A DNA stretch of 64,000 nucleotides from Hedera helix. Lineage: Eukaryota; Streptophyta; Magnoliopsida; Apiales; Araliaceae. Where the stretch lies: positions 6,088,077 through 6,152,076 of the forward strand of contig OX359270.1 in assembly GCA_947179155.2 (NCBI GenBank). Direction: 5' to 3'. Below are positions 37,225-48,738 of the stretch, in pieces. Position numbers and translations under genes: made by a program. Position 1 is the first letter of the stretch, and each line of letters starts with the position of its first letter. The notes beneath the pieces were generated by a model. The model had not been told where the DNA came from, made no database searches, and saw only the letters and a list, made by a program, of their open reading frames with translations.

Positions 37225-38603
37225 CTAGAACACTGTCTTCCTCTTTACTGTCGTCTTCTTCCTTGTTATCCATTTCTGCTTTGCTTTGCTCTTTTGATGC
37301 AAAATATGTCTTTTCGGAGTTTCTATCTCTTTACCGCTTCTCAATGTGATTGCACTAACATTTGCTTTCGGATTCATCACCGTTTGAGAGGGTGATTTTC
37401 CAGAACTTTGCGCCTCCAATCTACTAATTGTAGTTGCCATTTGTCCTATTCGTGTTTCCAAATTCTGCATATTTGTCTTCGTTTTCTATTGAAATTGCAA
37501 CGTGTTAGTGCTAAGTTGTTTAACTATATTTTCTAAAGACATGTGAGAATTAGGTGATTGGCCCTGTTGTTGTTTGTTGACTGCTTGTAATGTTGGTAGC
37601 TTGAGAAATTTTGAGTCGCAGACGGATTCCCTTGGTGATTTCTATAGTTGAAATTGGGATGATCTCTCCAACCTGAGTTGTACGTGTTCGAGTAAGGATC
37701 ATATCTCCTTTGTGGTTGATCAGGGAAACCACCTGCTGCATTCACTTGTTCATAGGACTCCTCTTTAAGAGTGGGGCACATATTCGTTGGATGTCCTACT
37801 ACCTCACAAATCCCACAAGCTTTCACTTGTTGTGTATTACTTACAGCCATCTGACGAACAAAAGAGGTTAGACTATCAATTCGTTGCTCAAGTGAAGAAA
37901 TATTTACCTCATTCACATTCTTGGATGAAAAATCAAGCCTAGTGCCAAATTATTGGGAATTAACAGCCATGTTTGCAATTAAGTTCCTTGCAGCTTCAGG
38001 AGTTTTGTCCACCAAAGTGCCTCCACTAGTAGCATCGATCATGCTCCTATCGGTAGACATGAGTCCTTCATAAAAATATTGAATAAGGAGTTGCTCGCTG
38101 ATTTGATGGTGGGGACAACTTGCATATAATTTCTTAAATCGTTCCCAATACTCGTATAGGGATTCTCCATGGTTTTTTCTCACACCACAAATGTCTTTTC
38201 TGATATTGGTTGCCCGTGAAGCGGGAAAATATTTTTTTAAGAATAGTCTTTTCATCTCTTCCCATGTGGTGATACTTCCGGATGGTAGGTAGTAGAGCCA
38301 ATCCTTAGCCAAGTCTTTCAAAGAAAATGGAAAATCTCTTAGATTGATTTGCTCTTCAGTGACTTCAGAAGGTTTCAGACTTGTGCAGAGCATATGAAAT
38401 TTCTTTAAATGTTTGTAAGGATCTTCACCTGCAAGACCATGAAAATTGGGCAATAGATGTATTAGACCAGACTTTAATTCAAAGGAAGTGTTAGCATCTA
38501 AATTAGGAAAAGTTATGATTAAAGGTTGATGGTTCAAATCAGGGGCCGCAAGCTCTTTCAAATTTCGATTTCTAGCCATGATTTTCATCATTAACCTGCA
38601 CAA
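37225..38603 (-). pseudogene. Athila-like gag, broken into three frames
   Basis: Frame 1 (38603-37950, 217 aa) holds the retrotransposon gag core, with DWLYYLPSGSITTWEEMK and FLKKYFPASRATNIRKDICG. Frame 2 (37916-37533) carries a CCHC zinc knuckle, CGICEVVGHPTNMC. Frame 3 (37470-37225) has ITLRSGKEIETP, a segment that normally leads into protease. Stops and shifts at about 37950 and 37500 break the original polyprotein. The gag type and the tRNA-Asp PBS both fit Athila/Tat. Confidence 0.8.
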
Positions 38604-38707
38604 CTCAAATAAAATATGAAAACTAGAAAAATCTATATATAAAAAAAAGAATAAATTACTAAATTAAAATAAAATTTATAAAAGCACACAAAAAAAAAAA
38701 AATCACT

Positions 38708-38724
38708 CCCTGGCAACAGCGCCA
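38708..38724 (-). other. Athila-like primer-binding site (tRNA-Asp type)
   Basis: On the - strand it reads TGGCGCTGTTGCCAGGG, one base off the common plant TGGCGCCGTTGCC site complementary to tRNA-Asp. It lies five bases inside the 5' LTR. Confidence 0.85.
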
Positions 38725-38729
38725 AAATT

Positions 38730-40334
38730 TGGTGTGATGTCGCAGGCACCCAAAAATAAAATCTTACTTTGAAAAAAATATTAATGTAGCAGTGCAAGTA
38801 AGAGTCGATCCCACAGAGAATGATTAATTTAATTTTATGTTTTCGTAAACAAAAATTGAGGGGTTTTTAATTAAAGAAATAATTTAAATAAAACTAATTA
38901 AAATAAATATGCAAGTAATTTAATGAAATAAATGAGAAGAAAAAACCTTGGTTTAAGTCAACATCCACCATCAAGAATTTACAACTAATCACTGATGCAA
39001 GAATAACTCAATTCATATTTTAAATATTCAACGTAAAATAATTACTCCAATTCGAATAATTTTCCTATCTCTCATTAATTTTAATTAAGTAGAAATAAGC
39101 GATCTAAATAACCCTTACTAATAAATAATCTCAGACAAGCACTAAAGATTTAACCTAATAGCAACATAAAGAAATAAAAAAATCGTTGAACTAAACAACA
39201 CAATCCAAGCGTCTGTATTTAATTTAGATGAATATTTTTTCTAAGATATAACAATCTTTTGATATGCAAAATAATTATTAATCTTAGTTGCTTAGCAAAT
39301 TAAAGTGACCAAACAATTACGAATTTGATATTTAATTTAACAGTAGATTTCAACGAATAATAAACTAGTATGCATCCTAACAATCAAACGAATTAATCAT
39401 AAAATTAAACACAGAAAAATATTCAATACTCAAAATATAAATTGAACAATTAAAATAAATTAGATCTCACAGTGTATAAATCTTGATGGCTTCAATCACT
39501 TAAACTAAGAAAAATAATTTAACTACTCATAGTTGTAGAGAACACCAAATAATAGAAGAGAGAATTTTTCTAATAAAAGTTGTATATTATATTGTCTCAA
39601 GCCCTCTATTTATAGGTTACAAAATTCTCCTAACCCTAATAGGATTTACTCTTTTCAAACCTTAATAGGATTTAAAATACAAAATAAATCAATATAAAAA
39701 TTATTATTTATTTTTCTATTCCAAATTGTTTTTGAATTTTATTAATTTGCTGCATATTGGAAACCAAGGAAAGACAAGCTGCTACGCGTGAGAGAGAAAA
39801 AGAAACAAAAAAAACTGCCAAACACGCCATGCTAACGCAGGAGAGAGAAACAAGCAGCCAATTGTCACACGAAAGCTGCCCTGTAGCCACATCCGCGCAT
39901 TGCGCGGTTATTTTTTCGATTATGTCTATGCTCGCCCATTGCGCAAGTGTTGTTTTACCGGTCAATTGCCAAAAATGGCGTCGTCCCTCTTTGTGCGGCT
40001 GATTCCTACGCGCGTGCATTGCGCGAACCTACATTCTAGATTATTATGGAATTGCCACCGAAGTCCTTTAATTACCATTATGCCATCAGCCTTTTGCCTA
40101 AATTACAAAATTGTCATCAGCTTCAATTATTTACCATTTTGTCATCCAAGCTTTAATTAATTCCTACAAAATAAAATAAAAATATTAAAAATAATATAAA
40201 ATTCCTAAAAATATATAAAAATAATAAAAATGCATAAAATTAAATAAATTACCTAAAAACACTGCAAATACTTAAAAACTCACAAATAATTAAGTATAAA
40301 ATGCCTAATAAATTGATATAAAATCGACTTATTA
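38730..40334 (-). repeat. Athila-like right (5') LTR
   Basis: An uninterrupted LTR copy of about 1.6 kb. It keeps the pre-insertion sequence of the LARD target at about 39532-39542. Near-palindromes CCGCGCATTGCGCGG (39893) and GCGTGCATTGCGCGAAC (40013) lie in its middle. The end facing WOX1 reads CGACTTATTA, so the terminal TG of the element has mutated. Confidence 0.9.
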
Positions 40335-41143
40335 GATATTAATAATATACCGTGAGTCTAATATAATGGGTTATTTTTATAATTATATTTAATTCAATAT
40401 ATTAATATATTTTATAATTATACGAACAGCACTCCATACTAAATTATTTAAAGAGAGAGAAAGAGGAAAGAGAGAGGAGAGAGATGGGAAAGGAAAAGAA
40501 TTGGGAAGGGGGGCAGTTCGGATTGAGAATAAGTGTGAAAGATGCTCGACAAGAAGCCGAACAATAAATGAAAAAGTGATGAGGCTTATGATAACCCTCA
40601 TCATCGTCACGTCGTTTTTCATTTCCCTCCTCCCAATAACTCCCCTTCTCCCCCTCCCAGAATTCCACGCCTTCTTCCCTTCCACGCCCCCTCCCTCTCT
40701 TTCTCTCTCCTCTTTTGCTTTTTCTCCCTCTATATTTCCCTCCGGTCAACCTCCTCATGCATTTTCAGCTCACTTTGTTTCAATTTAAACCAACACCTCA
40801 TCTTAACCCTGTCTCTCTTTCTGTTTCTCCATCTACTGTTCCATCTCTATCTCTCGTATATACCCAATATTATTATTAGTTCAAAAAATACTCAATTTGT
40901 ACCAAAATTTCTCTTTTTTTACCATTAACACACGTACTGCTGAATCCTTTTTCTTCCCCATTTGAAAAAAGAAAAAGAAAAAAAGAGAAAAGGACTTCAA
41001 ATCCCTCAATTTCTTCTACTCAACAGACAAGCAGACATATTGTACTACTGTTCTTGTTTGTTATATGTACAGTACTACTACTTTTGAAACTAACCAACAC
41101 CCTTTTCTTCTTTTCTCTCCTTTTTGTCACATAAAACTAAAGA
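40335..41143 (+). promoter_or_regulatory. WOX1 upstream region and 5' UTR, GA/CT-rich
   Basis: About 810 bp separate the Athila-like LTR from the WOX1 start codon. It contains a GAGAGA-rich tract (40452-40490) and a long CT-rich tract (40620-40745) that could be bound by BPC/GAGA factors. A plausible TATA-like word, TATATACCC, lies at 40858. The transcription start was not determined. Confidence 0.5.
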
Positions 41144-44100
41144 ATGTGGATGATGGGGTATAATGAAGGGGCTGAGTTCAACTTGCCGGACTCATTCAGT
41201 GGACGCAAGCTCCGGCCATTGATTCCGAGGCCTTCTGGTAATGCTACTGCTAACAACAATGGGAGACATATTACTGGATCTTCTTGTTTAGGTCATATCC
41301 ATGGTACTGACCTCCTTGCATTTAATCATCATATGGGTATGTTTCTTTCTGATTCGATTACTATGAAGTTCAAAAGTTATCACACTTTTGTCAAGTTTAT
41401 CAGAAAATGTTAACAATTGTACAGCACATACAAAGTTACAATGGCAAATGACAAAGGAATGGAATGCAACTTCTATGTTATATAATGCAACAAAGGTGTT
41501 CTGTAAACTTGACAAAACTTTGACCAATTTTGAACTTCATGGTAACAGACTTCATATCTTTCTTTTGAATCCAAATCTTCTCTCCCAACTGTGGTTTCAT
41601 CTGTTGTTCCAACCTATGTATTTTTTCTTAGTGTTGTTCATTCTTTTATTTAATTTACTGTCAAATTTATAAATGGTAAAGATTATTTGAAATCAATAAG
41701 ATATGAGACAGTAGATGAGATATATATATATATTTTTGTGTGTTATAAATTTATTTTATAACTGTGGAAGTTATTTATTTATTTATTTTTATTTATTTAC
41801 TGTTTTAACTCGTATCTTCTAAATGAGGCTTTTTGTCGATATATTTTTTCAGCAACTATGACGGAGCAAAGTAAGAGAGAATTCACTGCACAACAAGTCG
41901 TTGTAAGCTCACGCTGGAATCCAACTCCAGAGCAGCTCCATACCCTAGAAGAACTTTATCGACGCGGTACTCGAACCCCTTCCACAGAAGAAATTCAACA
42001 AATCACTGCGCAACTCCGCCGCTACGGCAAGATAGAAGGCAAAAATGTTTTTTACTGGTTTCAAAATCACAAGGCTAGAGAACGCCAAAAACGCCGGCGC
42101 CAACTAGAATCAGCCCCAGACGAACAACAACGGCAAGAGTTTGACATCGAGGATTTAGAAAGGAAAGAATCAGGTAATGCAAATTAATCTATGGAGTAAA
42201 TTAATTAAAATTATCTAAATTTTTTACTTGGTAAAATATAATGCACGTGAGAGAGAAATGGAGAAATAAATAGAGGGAGATAGGGACAGGAGATGGAAAT
42301 GTTGATATGTGCTTTTGTTTTCGATTCAATTTGTCTGTTGATTTTTAATGCTTTTTTCCCGTTCCATTTGTTCTTTGAGATGTAAAGTTGTATTCTTTTT
42401 GTTTTACTTTTTGTCCATGTATACAGGGGCAAATAGGACAGGTTTTGAAGCTGAACAGAGTCAGACCAAGAAGTGGCCACCTCCTAGTATACTTGCACAG
42501 GTCTATAGATTTTCATCCCCCTTCCTTTGACTATAATTAATCTCCATCCATACACTAACTCTTTTTCAAATCATATAAATAATTACGAAAAAAAAAATAA
42601 ATATTCCATCTATTTTAAAATATATAAGATTATTATTAATTTTATTTTAGCCGATATAATGCTGAATATTATGGATTGTCTAAAACGTGCTACAGATTAT
42701 AAAATTTATTATTTTATAATTTTTAATAGATATTTTTGTCAGTTTTGAGATTAAAGATGTATTAAATTAATTTTGATCTTATAATTTGAAACAAAAAGGG
42801 TATAATAGTAGAATGCTTGTATTTTATTAATTCATATCTAGAAGACAGTTAGAACAAATTAATCAGGTAATAATGTGTTTATGATTACAATTTCATGCAA
42901 GTATTAACTAGGTGTTCATGATAAAAAAAAGCAAGACAAGAAAATCTTTGTTTGTTGGGAAATGACCAGGGTTTTTTAAAAGCTGCATTCCATCCTTTCT
43001 GTCGGGGCTGTTGTTAATTGTTACGAAACAAAGCTAACTATGGTTTTGGTCTTGTGCTTAGTCATCAATCTCCTTTGAATAAGTGATTTTTGTCCATGAT
43101 ATTCTGTAGGATCTGCCATGTCCTTTGACTCAGAAAAGACAACCCTAACCCTAATGAATATATATAGTCTTAGAATAGTTATAGATAAGGTTTGCATTAT
43201 AATTTAGGTGCATTAATTGGGTTGACTTTAACTAATTGTTTCTGACCGAATAATCCTAATGAAGTACATTATTTTGTATCATCTATCTTATATACCTATG
43301 CTGCCATTAGTATATAGTAAATTTATCGTGTAGAATCACGCCCTTAATCAGAAAAGAACCCTAACCCTAGTGAAAATTGGGAAATCATGGCCATATATTG
43401 TTATACAATAACTTTGGATAAACTTTTGCATTACAGTTTTAGTGCATTAATATATTGGTTGAACATTAACTTGTTCCTAAATGATTTGGTCTGTAGAATC
43501 TGACATTAATTATTAACTTTCTTATGTACTTGTGCTACCATTAATTATGGAGTAATAATGATTTATTCGGTAGAATTAATCCGTCATATTCTTATTCCAA
43601 AAAAATAACCCTAACCCTAATGCAAATTGGAAAATCATGGCTATATGTTGTTAGATAAACTTCTGCATTAGAATTACGTGCATTGGTTTGCTTTTAACTT
43701 ATTTCTGGCTAAATAAATCCCTAATAAAGAACATCATTTTGTTTTAACTTCCACACACACATAAATTATTTTTCATCTTATTTCACTTAACAATCAAATC
43801 ATACAAATGCAAAGAGCATGTAAAAGTTAAAATATGAAAACATATTAACTTTCATATCATATAGGGTTGTGTAGCATAATTATAGTGGTGTAAATAAGTA
43901 TATATTTTATGACTGACATTTGATTACCTTTACTTATTATAAAGTTGTTACTACACACACATATATTTATATACACGCACAAGTTGCCCCAAATTATAGA
44001 ATAGTAATGATTAATCAATAATCAATGAACAAAAGGAACAATGTGGAGTTAGCAAAATAAATTAATTATTGCAGTAAAATATTTTGATTGAGTAAACTTT

Positions 44101-44607
44101 GATAAATATAAGTATGCTTGTGCTTGCAATAAATGTTTTCAGAAAACTGTTTCACTACAAAGAGCAGCAAAAACAGCAGCAATATCAGATGGATGGATAC
44201 AGTTCGATGAGGGAGAATTACAACATAGAAGGACCTTGGCAGAAAGGAATGCCACGTGGCAAATGATGCAGTTGTCTTGTTCACCTCACAGCAACCACAG
44301 AAACTACATTACCCCAGTAAGAACAACAATGGACCCAAAGCTCATAAAGGCTCAAAATCTCAACATCTTTATAGCACCACCCAAAAGAGATCAGAATCTC
44401 AACCATTTGTTCAGTGTCAGTAACCACGACGACCACTGCGGCGAGGACGACGGAGCTGCAGGCTATGAGAAATCTCAAACCCTCCAACTGTTCCCCCTCC
44501 GGAGTGGCGAATCCGACGAGGAGAAGGACACAGAGATATCAATGGCTTCCATGAAGAATAACTTAACTGCTAGCCAGTTTATTGAGTTCCTTCCACTTAA
44601 GAATTAA
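41144..44607 (+). CDS. WOX1: WUSCHEL-related homeobox 1 (WOX1/MAEWEST/LAM1-type)
   Basis: Nuclear transcription factor that, in known eudicots, promotes leaf-blade outgrowth and petal fusion along the adaxial-abaxial margin. Exons 41144-41336, 41853-42173, 42427-42500 and 44143-44607 have GT-AG borders and consistent phases, giving 350 aa. The N-terminus MWMMGYNEG and GRKLRPLIPR are hallmarks of WOX1. The WOX homeodomain spans about residues 85-149, with WNPTPEQL, GKIEGKNVFYWFQNHKARER and a KRRR tail. The repressive WUS box TLQLFPLR is at about 309-316, and the C-terminal FIEFLPLKN (342-350) is the second conserved WOX1/STF box. No lesions. Introns hold a foldback MITE (1), and a Stowaway-like MITE and telobox repeats (3). 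Confidence 0.95.
41361..41542. mobile_element. Foldback MITE in WOX1 intron 1
   Basis: About 182 bp. Inverted arms of about 44 bp (41361-41405 and 41498-41542) share ATGAAGTTCAAAA and TTTTGTCAAGTTTA, with few mismatches. A transcript of this intron could form a hairpin. The target duplication may be TA but is not clear. Confidence 0.65.
42602..42802. mobile_element. Degenerate Stowaway-like MITE in WOX1 intron 3
   Basis: The left end TATTCCATCTATTTTAAAATA and right end CTTATAATTTGAAACAAAAA pair partly as inverted repeats around an AT-rich middle. Boundaries are approximate. Confidence 0.4.
43085..43750 (+). repeat. Three diverged repeats with telomere-like motifs in WOX1 intron 3
   Basis: Units of about 220-245 bp each contain AACCCTAACCCTA(A) (43141-43154, 43357-43369, 43607-43620), usually just after a CAGAAAAGA-like word. 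Each is followed by a TTGCATTA/CTGCATTA and GTGCATT block and a CTAAT(A/G)AAG-like tail. These are interstitial telomere or telobox-type motifs within an old tandem triplication. Confidence 0.75.
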
Positions 44608-45007
44608 TATGCAAAGTGGCTTGCAATTCACATTGCTATATATCTATGCAGTTATTTATTTAATTTTTTAAAGGAGGAACTACTCCAGCCACATACCAGT
44701 CCACGATGCAGGGCTGCAAACCCTAGATATTGGTTTAACCACGCGGGTTTTTATTTAGATTTTGTAGTACAACTAGAAATTAATTGATTAGGTATGCTTT
44801 AATTGTTGTTGAAGTGCAAACATTTCATTAGTCTTATAAAAGAGTTGAGTCAATTAGAGTTTTAGTTTGCTGAACTCGAGTTTATTTTAACATTAAATGA
44901 ACTTGATCTAGTTGAACCAAGCTTTAAAACTATCTGAATGTATTATTTGAATTCGACTCGTTTGTAACTCTACATTTCATCTTGGAGAAATACATAACTG
45001 TACGAAG

Positions 45008-45400
45008 ATATCAAATTGATCAATGGCTTTCATGAAGAATAACTCAACTCCTAGCTAGCTATATAGTTACGTTTTTTGGGTTCCTCCCCCTTAAGAATTA
45101 ATATACAAAGTAACTTGCTATTCACATTGTTATACATCTACCTAGTTCGATTAGTCTTTTTTTTTATTAGGAACCAACCCAGCCACATATCAGTTTGTCA
45201 CGTAGGACTGCACTGCAAACCCTGAATATTGATTGAACCACGTGGATTTTTATTTATTTTTGCTAAATAAACCACGTGGATTTTTGTTTAGATTTTGTAG
45301 TGTTACTAGAAATTACTTAATTAACTAGGTGTATGCTTTAATTGTTGTTGTAGTGAAACATTTGGCATTGGAGGAATACATGAGTGTATGAAGAATGGTT
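45008..45400 (+). pseudogene. Decayed tandem copy of the WOX1 3' end
   Basis: Repeats 44535-45007 (last 23 or so codons, stop and 3' flank of WOX1). Shared words include CATGAAGAATAAC, CCCTTAAGAATTAATAT, CAGCCACATA and TTAATTGTTGT. The copied codons have gained stops, so the FIEFLPLKN box is not readable. It appears to be an unequal duplication that carried no homeobox. Confidence 0.8.
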
Positions 45401-46411
45401 CCCTTAAAATGCATTTGGACCATGTTAAACAGATTGAGATTCCAAGAACTATTATGTGGTAATATCATGACTCTTCATGTAAGTTTGAAGCAGCAGTCAA
45501 ACACACACACACAAGCACAAACATATAGGGAGAAGGAGCCAGGGGGAAATAATTGGTTGTCCCAGTGAATATAATTGAAGAGGCCTGAAATAGAATTGTT
45601 AGCGTTTGATGTTGAAATACGCGATCTGAGATTGGATGTTGAAGTGACATAAAATTTGGCTGATTAGATAATTCTCTTCTTTCCTTTTTAATAGACCTTT
45701 CAGTAAGAAAAAAAAACACATTGAATTAAAAAAATAATTAATATTTTGTTTAATTAATTAAATTAAGTTTAAATCTCATATTTCATATATCCTTCTCAAA
45801 TTTATTAGAAAGATAAAATTAATAGCATTTAATGTTTAAGAATAGTATGGAAAATTAAGTCATTTATGTTTACTGAAAATTTATATATGAATAAAAAGGA
45901 ACGAATAGACTATTTAGAATATAACACTCCTTCGTTTCTAAATTAAAAATGCATTTTTTCAATTGTTTTAGCAAAATTTAGACACATTTCTATTTTGTAT
46001 GAAATTAGTAGCATGCTATTATTTGTATTTTAGATCAATTGAGTATGTACCTTTCTACTGTATTTACTGCTAGCTAGTGTATTAACTGTTTGGAAAAATA
46101 ATTTATTTATTTATTTTTGTCGAAAATTCCTTATTTTATAAATGTATTTTGAAACTGAGTGGGTATGATTTATGATTCTAACAGTAGAAATAGACAAAGC
46201 TTTACAGTCTTAACATTAAATGGAAAAGGTATCAATGGATGATAAAATTCAATGGAGTGCAAACCTAACGCTTGGAACAAAGTTATGAAAACTGTAAAAA
46301 CTGATTCATTAAATTGAATTGGCAAAGTACAAGACTTTATATACAATAAAGTACCTATATACAAACCTACATACATTCTATTTAAAGTGGGATCATTAAA
46401 AGTTTGATAAG
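45401..46411. other. Spacer without recognised gene
   Basis: AT-rich sequence with a short CA run near 45504. A stretch from about 45926 begins ACTCCTTCGTTTCTAAATTAAA, perhaps the end of a decayed Stowaway MITE. No gene is supported on either strand. Confidence 0.4.
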
Positions 46412-46420
46412 TTAAAGAAA

Positions 46421-47701
46421 TACTTAATTACTAAAAAAATTAATGAACTTTTATTAATCTATTAAAAAATATATAAACTATTTTTTTTAACACAAATAAC
46501 ATTAAATTTTTAAATAATTGTCATAAATATTCAAATTTTGACCACGGCTCCAACCGTAGTTAACTAAGGGATAATGTAGCCTCAAACGTGACAATTAATA
46601 ATAAATTAGTGCTGACATCGCATATAACATGACATCTAGCTATTGTGTAAAAAAATTAAATTAAATTTTTTTTACTAACTTAATTTTGAAATTTTAAAAA
46701 TGAATAGAAATTAATGCTCTTTTTTTTTTTGTTGGTAAAACACTAGGAATATTTGTGAAAACTTTTAAAGAAAATATTAAAAATTTATAATAATAAAAAT
46801 AATTAAAGAAAAAGAAACAAAAAAACTAGTCTCTCTCCTCCCTGATTCTTTCCCCTGAACTCCTATCCCGTCCCTCCATTCCCTATACTCTCTTCTCTTC
46901 TTTAATTTTTCTTTAAACAGATATACTCCAATTCAGATCTGGACAGACAAGTACAGATAAAGAAGAATCGATTCCAAAAATTGGTGTTGAGATCTCTAAA
47001 CATCTTGTAGATTTTAGGGTTCAATTATTTATATGGGGGTTGAAATGATAGAAAAACAAAAAATGATGGTTTTTGTCCGGAGCGGCGGTGCTGGGCGGCG
47101 AGAGGTGCAGGGAGAGGTGACAACGGCTAGAGATATGCGCACAAAGTGGTAGGTACCCTTAACTTCTGTGATTATGGTGGCGGTGAGGTGGTGAGTTTAG
47201 GGTGCTTTTTCCCCCTCTCCTTCCCCAATGGACAAGCTTGCTGGTGGTGGTTCCCCTGGTGGGGGGTGCGACAATTTGGATAGGACTGGGGAATGTGATG
47301 GTGAATAGGTTTAATTGATTTGCCAAGTACTGAATCAAGTTTAATTGTTAATTTTTGTCTAATATTTGTTTTTCTTGTGTTGTAATTTTGTTCTTAAAAT
47401 CTGTTCTTAAAGGTATTATTTCATATTTAATTAAGCCTTTTAAAAAAATTAAGTTTTTAAATATTTATTTCTTAAACAATAGATGTCACGTTATATGCCA
47501 TGTCACCCCTAGTTACACTTACACTAGATGTCATGCTAATGCCATATCACTCATCACTTAACTATAGTTAAAGTTGTGGTCAAATTTTATACAGTTTTGA
47601 CAATTATTTAAAAATTCATCATTATTAGTGTTAAAAAAATATTTTATATATTTTTTTTGATAACTTGACAAGAGGTTAATGATTTTTTTGGTAATTAAAT
47701 T
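46421..47701. mobile_element. MULE with long terminal inverted repeats and GC-richer interior
   Basis: 1,281 bp flanked by a perfect 9-bp duplication TTAAAGAAA (46412-46420 and 47702-47710). The left end TACTTAATTACTAAAAAAAT aligns from its first base with the right end read on the other strand (AATTTAATTACCAAAAAAAT). Similarity continues for roughly 150-200 bp, through TTTTTAAATAATTGTCA and TTTGACCAC. The interior (about 46820-47330) is much richer in G and C, with CTCTCTCCTCCC, GGAGCGGCGGTG and GGTGGCGGTGAGGTGG, quite unlike its ends. No transposase frame. The interior may be captured host sequence (Pack-MULE); the source gene is unknown. Confidence 0.75.
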
Positions 47702-47991
47702 TTAAAGAAAAATAATTTATATAATGATCAAATTTATAACAAAGTTGAGATCAGACTTATGTGGAACTTTAAGCGATAATATAGAATAAATTAAAGTGAG
47801 ATTATTTTTAATTTATTTTTATTTATCTCCGGTATCCCATATACATTAAAATTTATAATTGACATAAATTTATTATCATATATAATAAGGTTCTAAATTA
47901 AATTTCAAGTTTAGGTCAATCTCAAGTCTATTAAAAAAAATTGTGTATGACAATTAAAAGAATAACACAAGTGGTACAAGACTCTCTATTA

Positions 47992-48238
47992 CTACCCCCT
48001 CAATTCTAAAATTATATATATATTTTTAAAACAACATTTTTTAAGATAATTTTTATTTTTCAAACATACGTTAGCTATAAATATTTATGACATAATAAGA
48101 TTCTCTACTTTGAATATAAATAATGACATATTAATTTTTTTTGTCACTTTATAATTTAAAATTAAAAAATTTGTTTTAATTTTAAAATAAAAAAAAATAC
48201 ATCTTTATTTATAATTTATAAATTGAGCGGAATATGTA
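47992..48238. mobile_element. Degenerate Stowaway-like MITE
   Basis: About 247 bp. The left end CTACCCCCTCAATTCTAAAAT and right end AATTGAGCGGAATATGTA form imperfect inverted repeats of the CTCCCTCCGT type. Confidence 0.5.
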
Positions 48239-48600
48239 TTAACTGACATGGATGCTAATATAGCAACCCATTTGATTTCCCTTTTTTTTTTTATATTAAA
48301 TTAAAAGAATGAGAAATTTTTGGAAAGGAGATTGTTGCACACATAAGAGAGAGAGACAAAAAGAAAGTGAAAAGCGGAGAATAGAATTGTGGAAAGTGGT
48401 CTTGACTTAGGTCCCACCGAAAAATACTCTATAATATAATAGAGATGGGAGAGAAAGAAATGGGTTCATACCATTTCTCTCTGGTCAGTAGTAGTCAGAG
48501 GACCTTACGTGGGTCCGCCTCTGTAACACAAATACAATAAGTACATACATTATATATTATATAGAATATACACATACTACGCGAGATAAATAATTAGAAT

Positions 48601-48730
48601 AAATTTAAGTATATTACAATCGAATATAATATTAATTTTAATTATTAAAAAATATAATTTAAAAAAAAAATTCATGTCATATTTTATTTTTTAATAATTG
48701 AAATTAATATTGTGTCTGAATATAATATAT
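48601..48730. repeat. AT-rich foldback repeat
   Basis: Arms around ATATTAATTTTAATTATTAA (from about 48628) and TTAATAATTGAAATTAATAT (from about 48692) are inverted copies. The centre is about 45 bp. Probably a MITE remnant. Confidence 0.55.
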
Positions 48731-48738
48731 ATATATTT

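Larger units (their letters stand above)
21614..40334 (-). mobile_element. Athila-like Ty3/Gypsy LTR retrotransposon, internally deleted, interrupted by a LARD
   Basis: LTRs of about 1.6 kb lie at 21614-34790 (split by the 11.6-kb insertion) and 38730-40334. They differ by a few percent by eye. The element reads right to left, so the right LTR is its 5' LTR. Next to that LTR is a PBS of tRNA-Asp type (38708-38724). At the other end a purine tract (34791-34806, - strand) abuts the 3' LTR. The 3.9-kb interior keeps damaged gag and protease but no reverse transcriptase, RNase H or integrase. I found no clear 5-bp target duplication; flanks are GGGAT/ATTGG on the left and GATAT on the right, so insertion is not recent. 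Confidence 0.85.

Noticed and set aside
40389..40788. Overlapping open frames on both strands in the WOX1 upstream region
   Set aside because: They arise from low-complexity GA/CT tracts.
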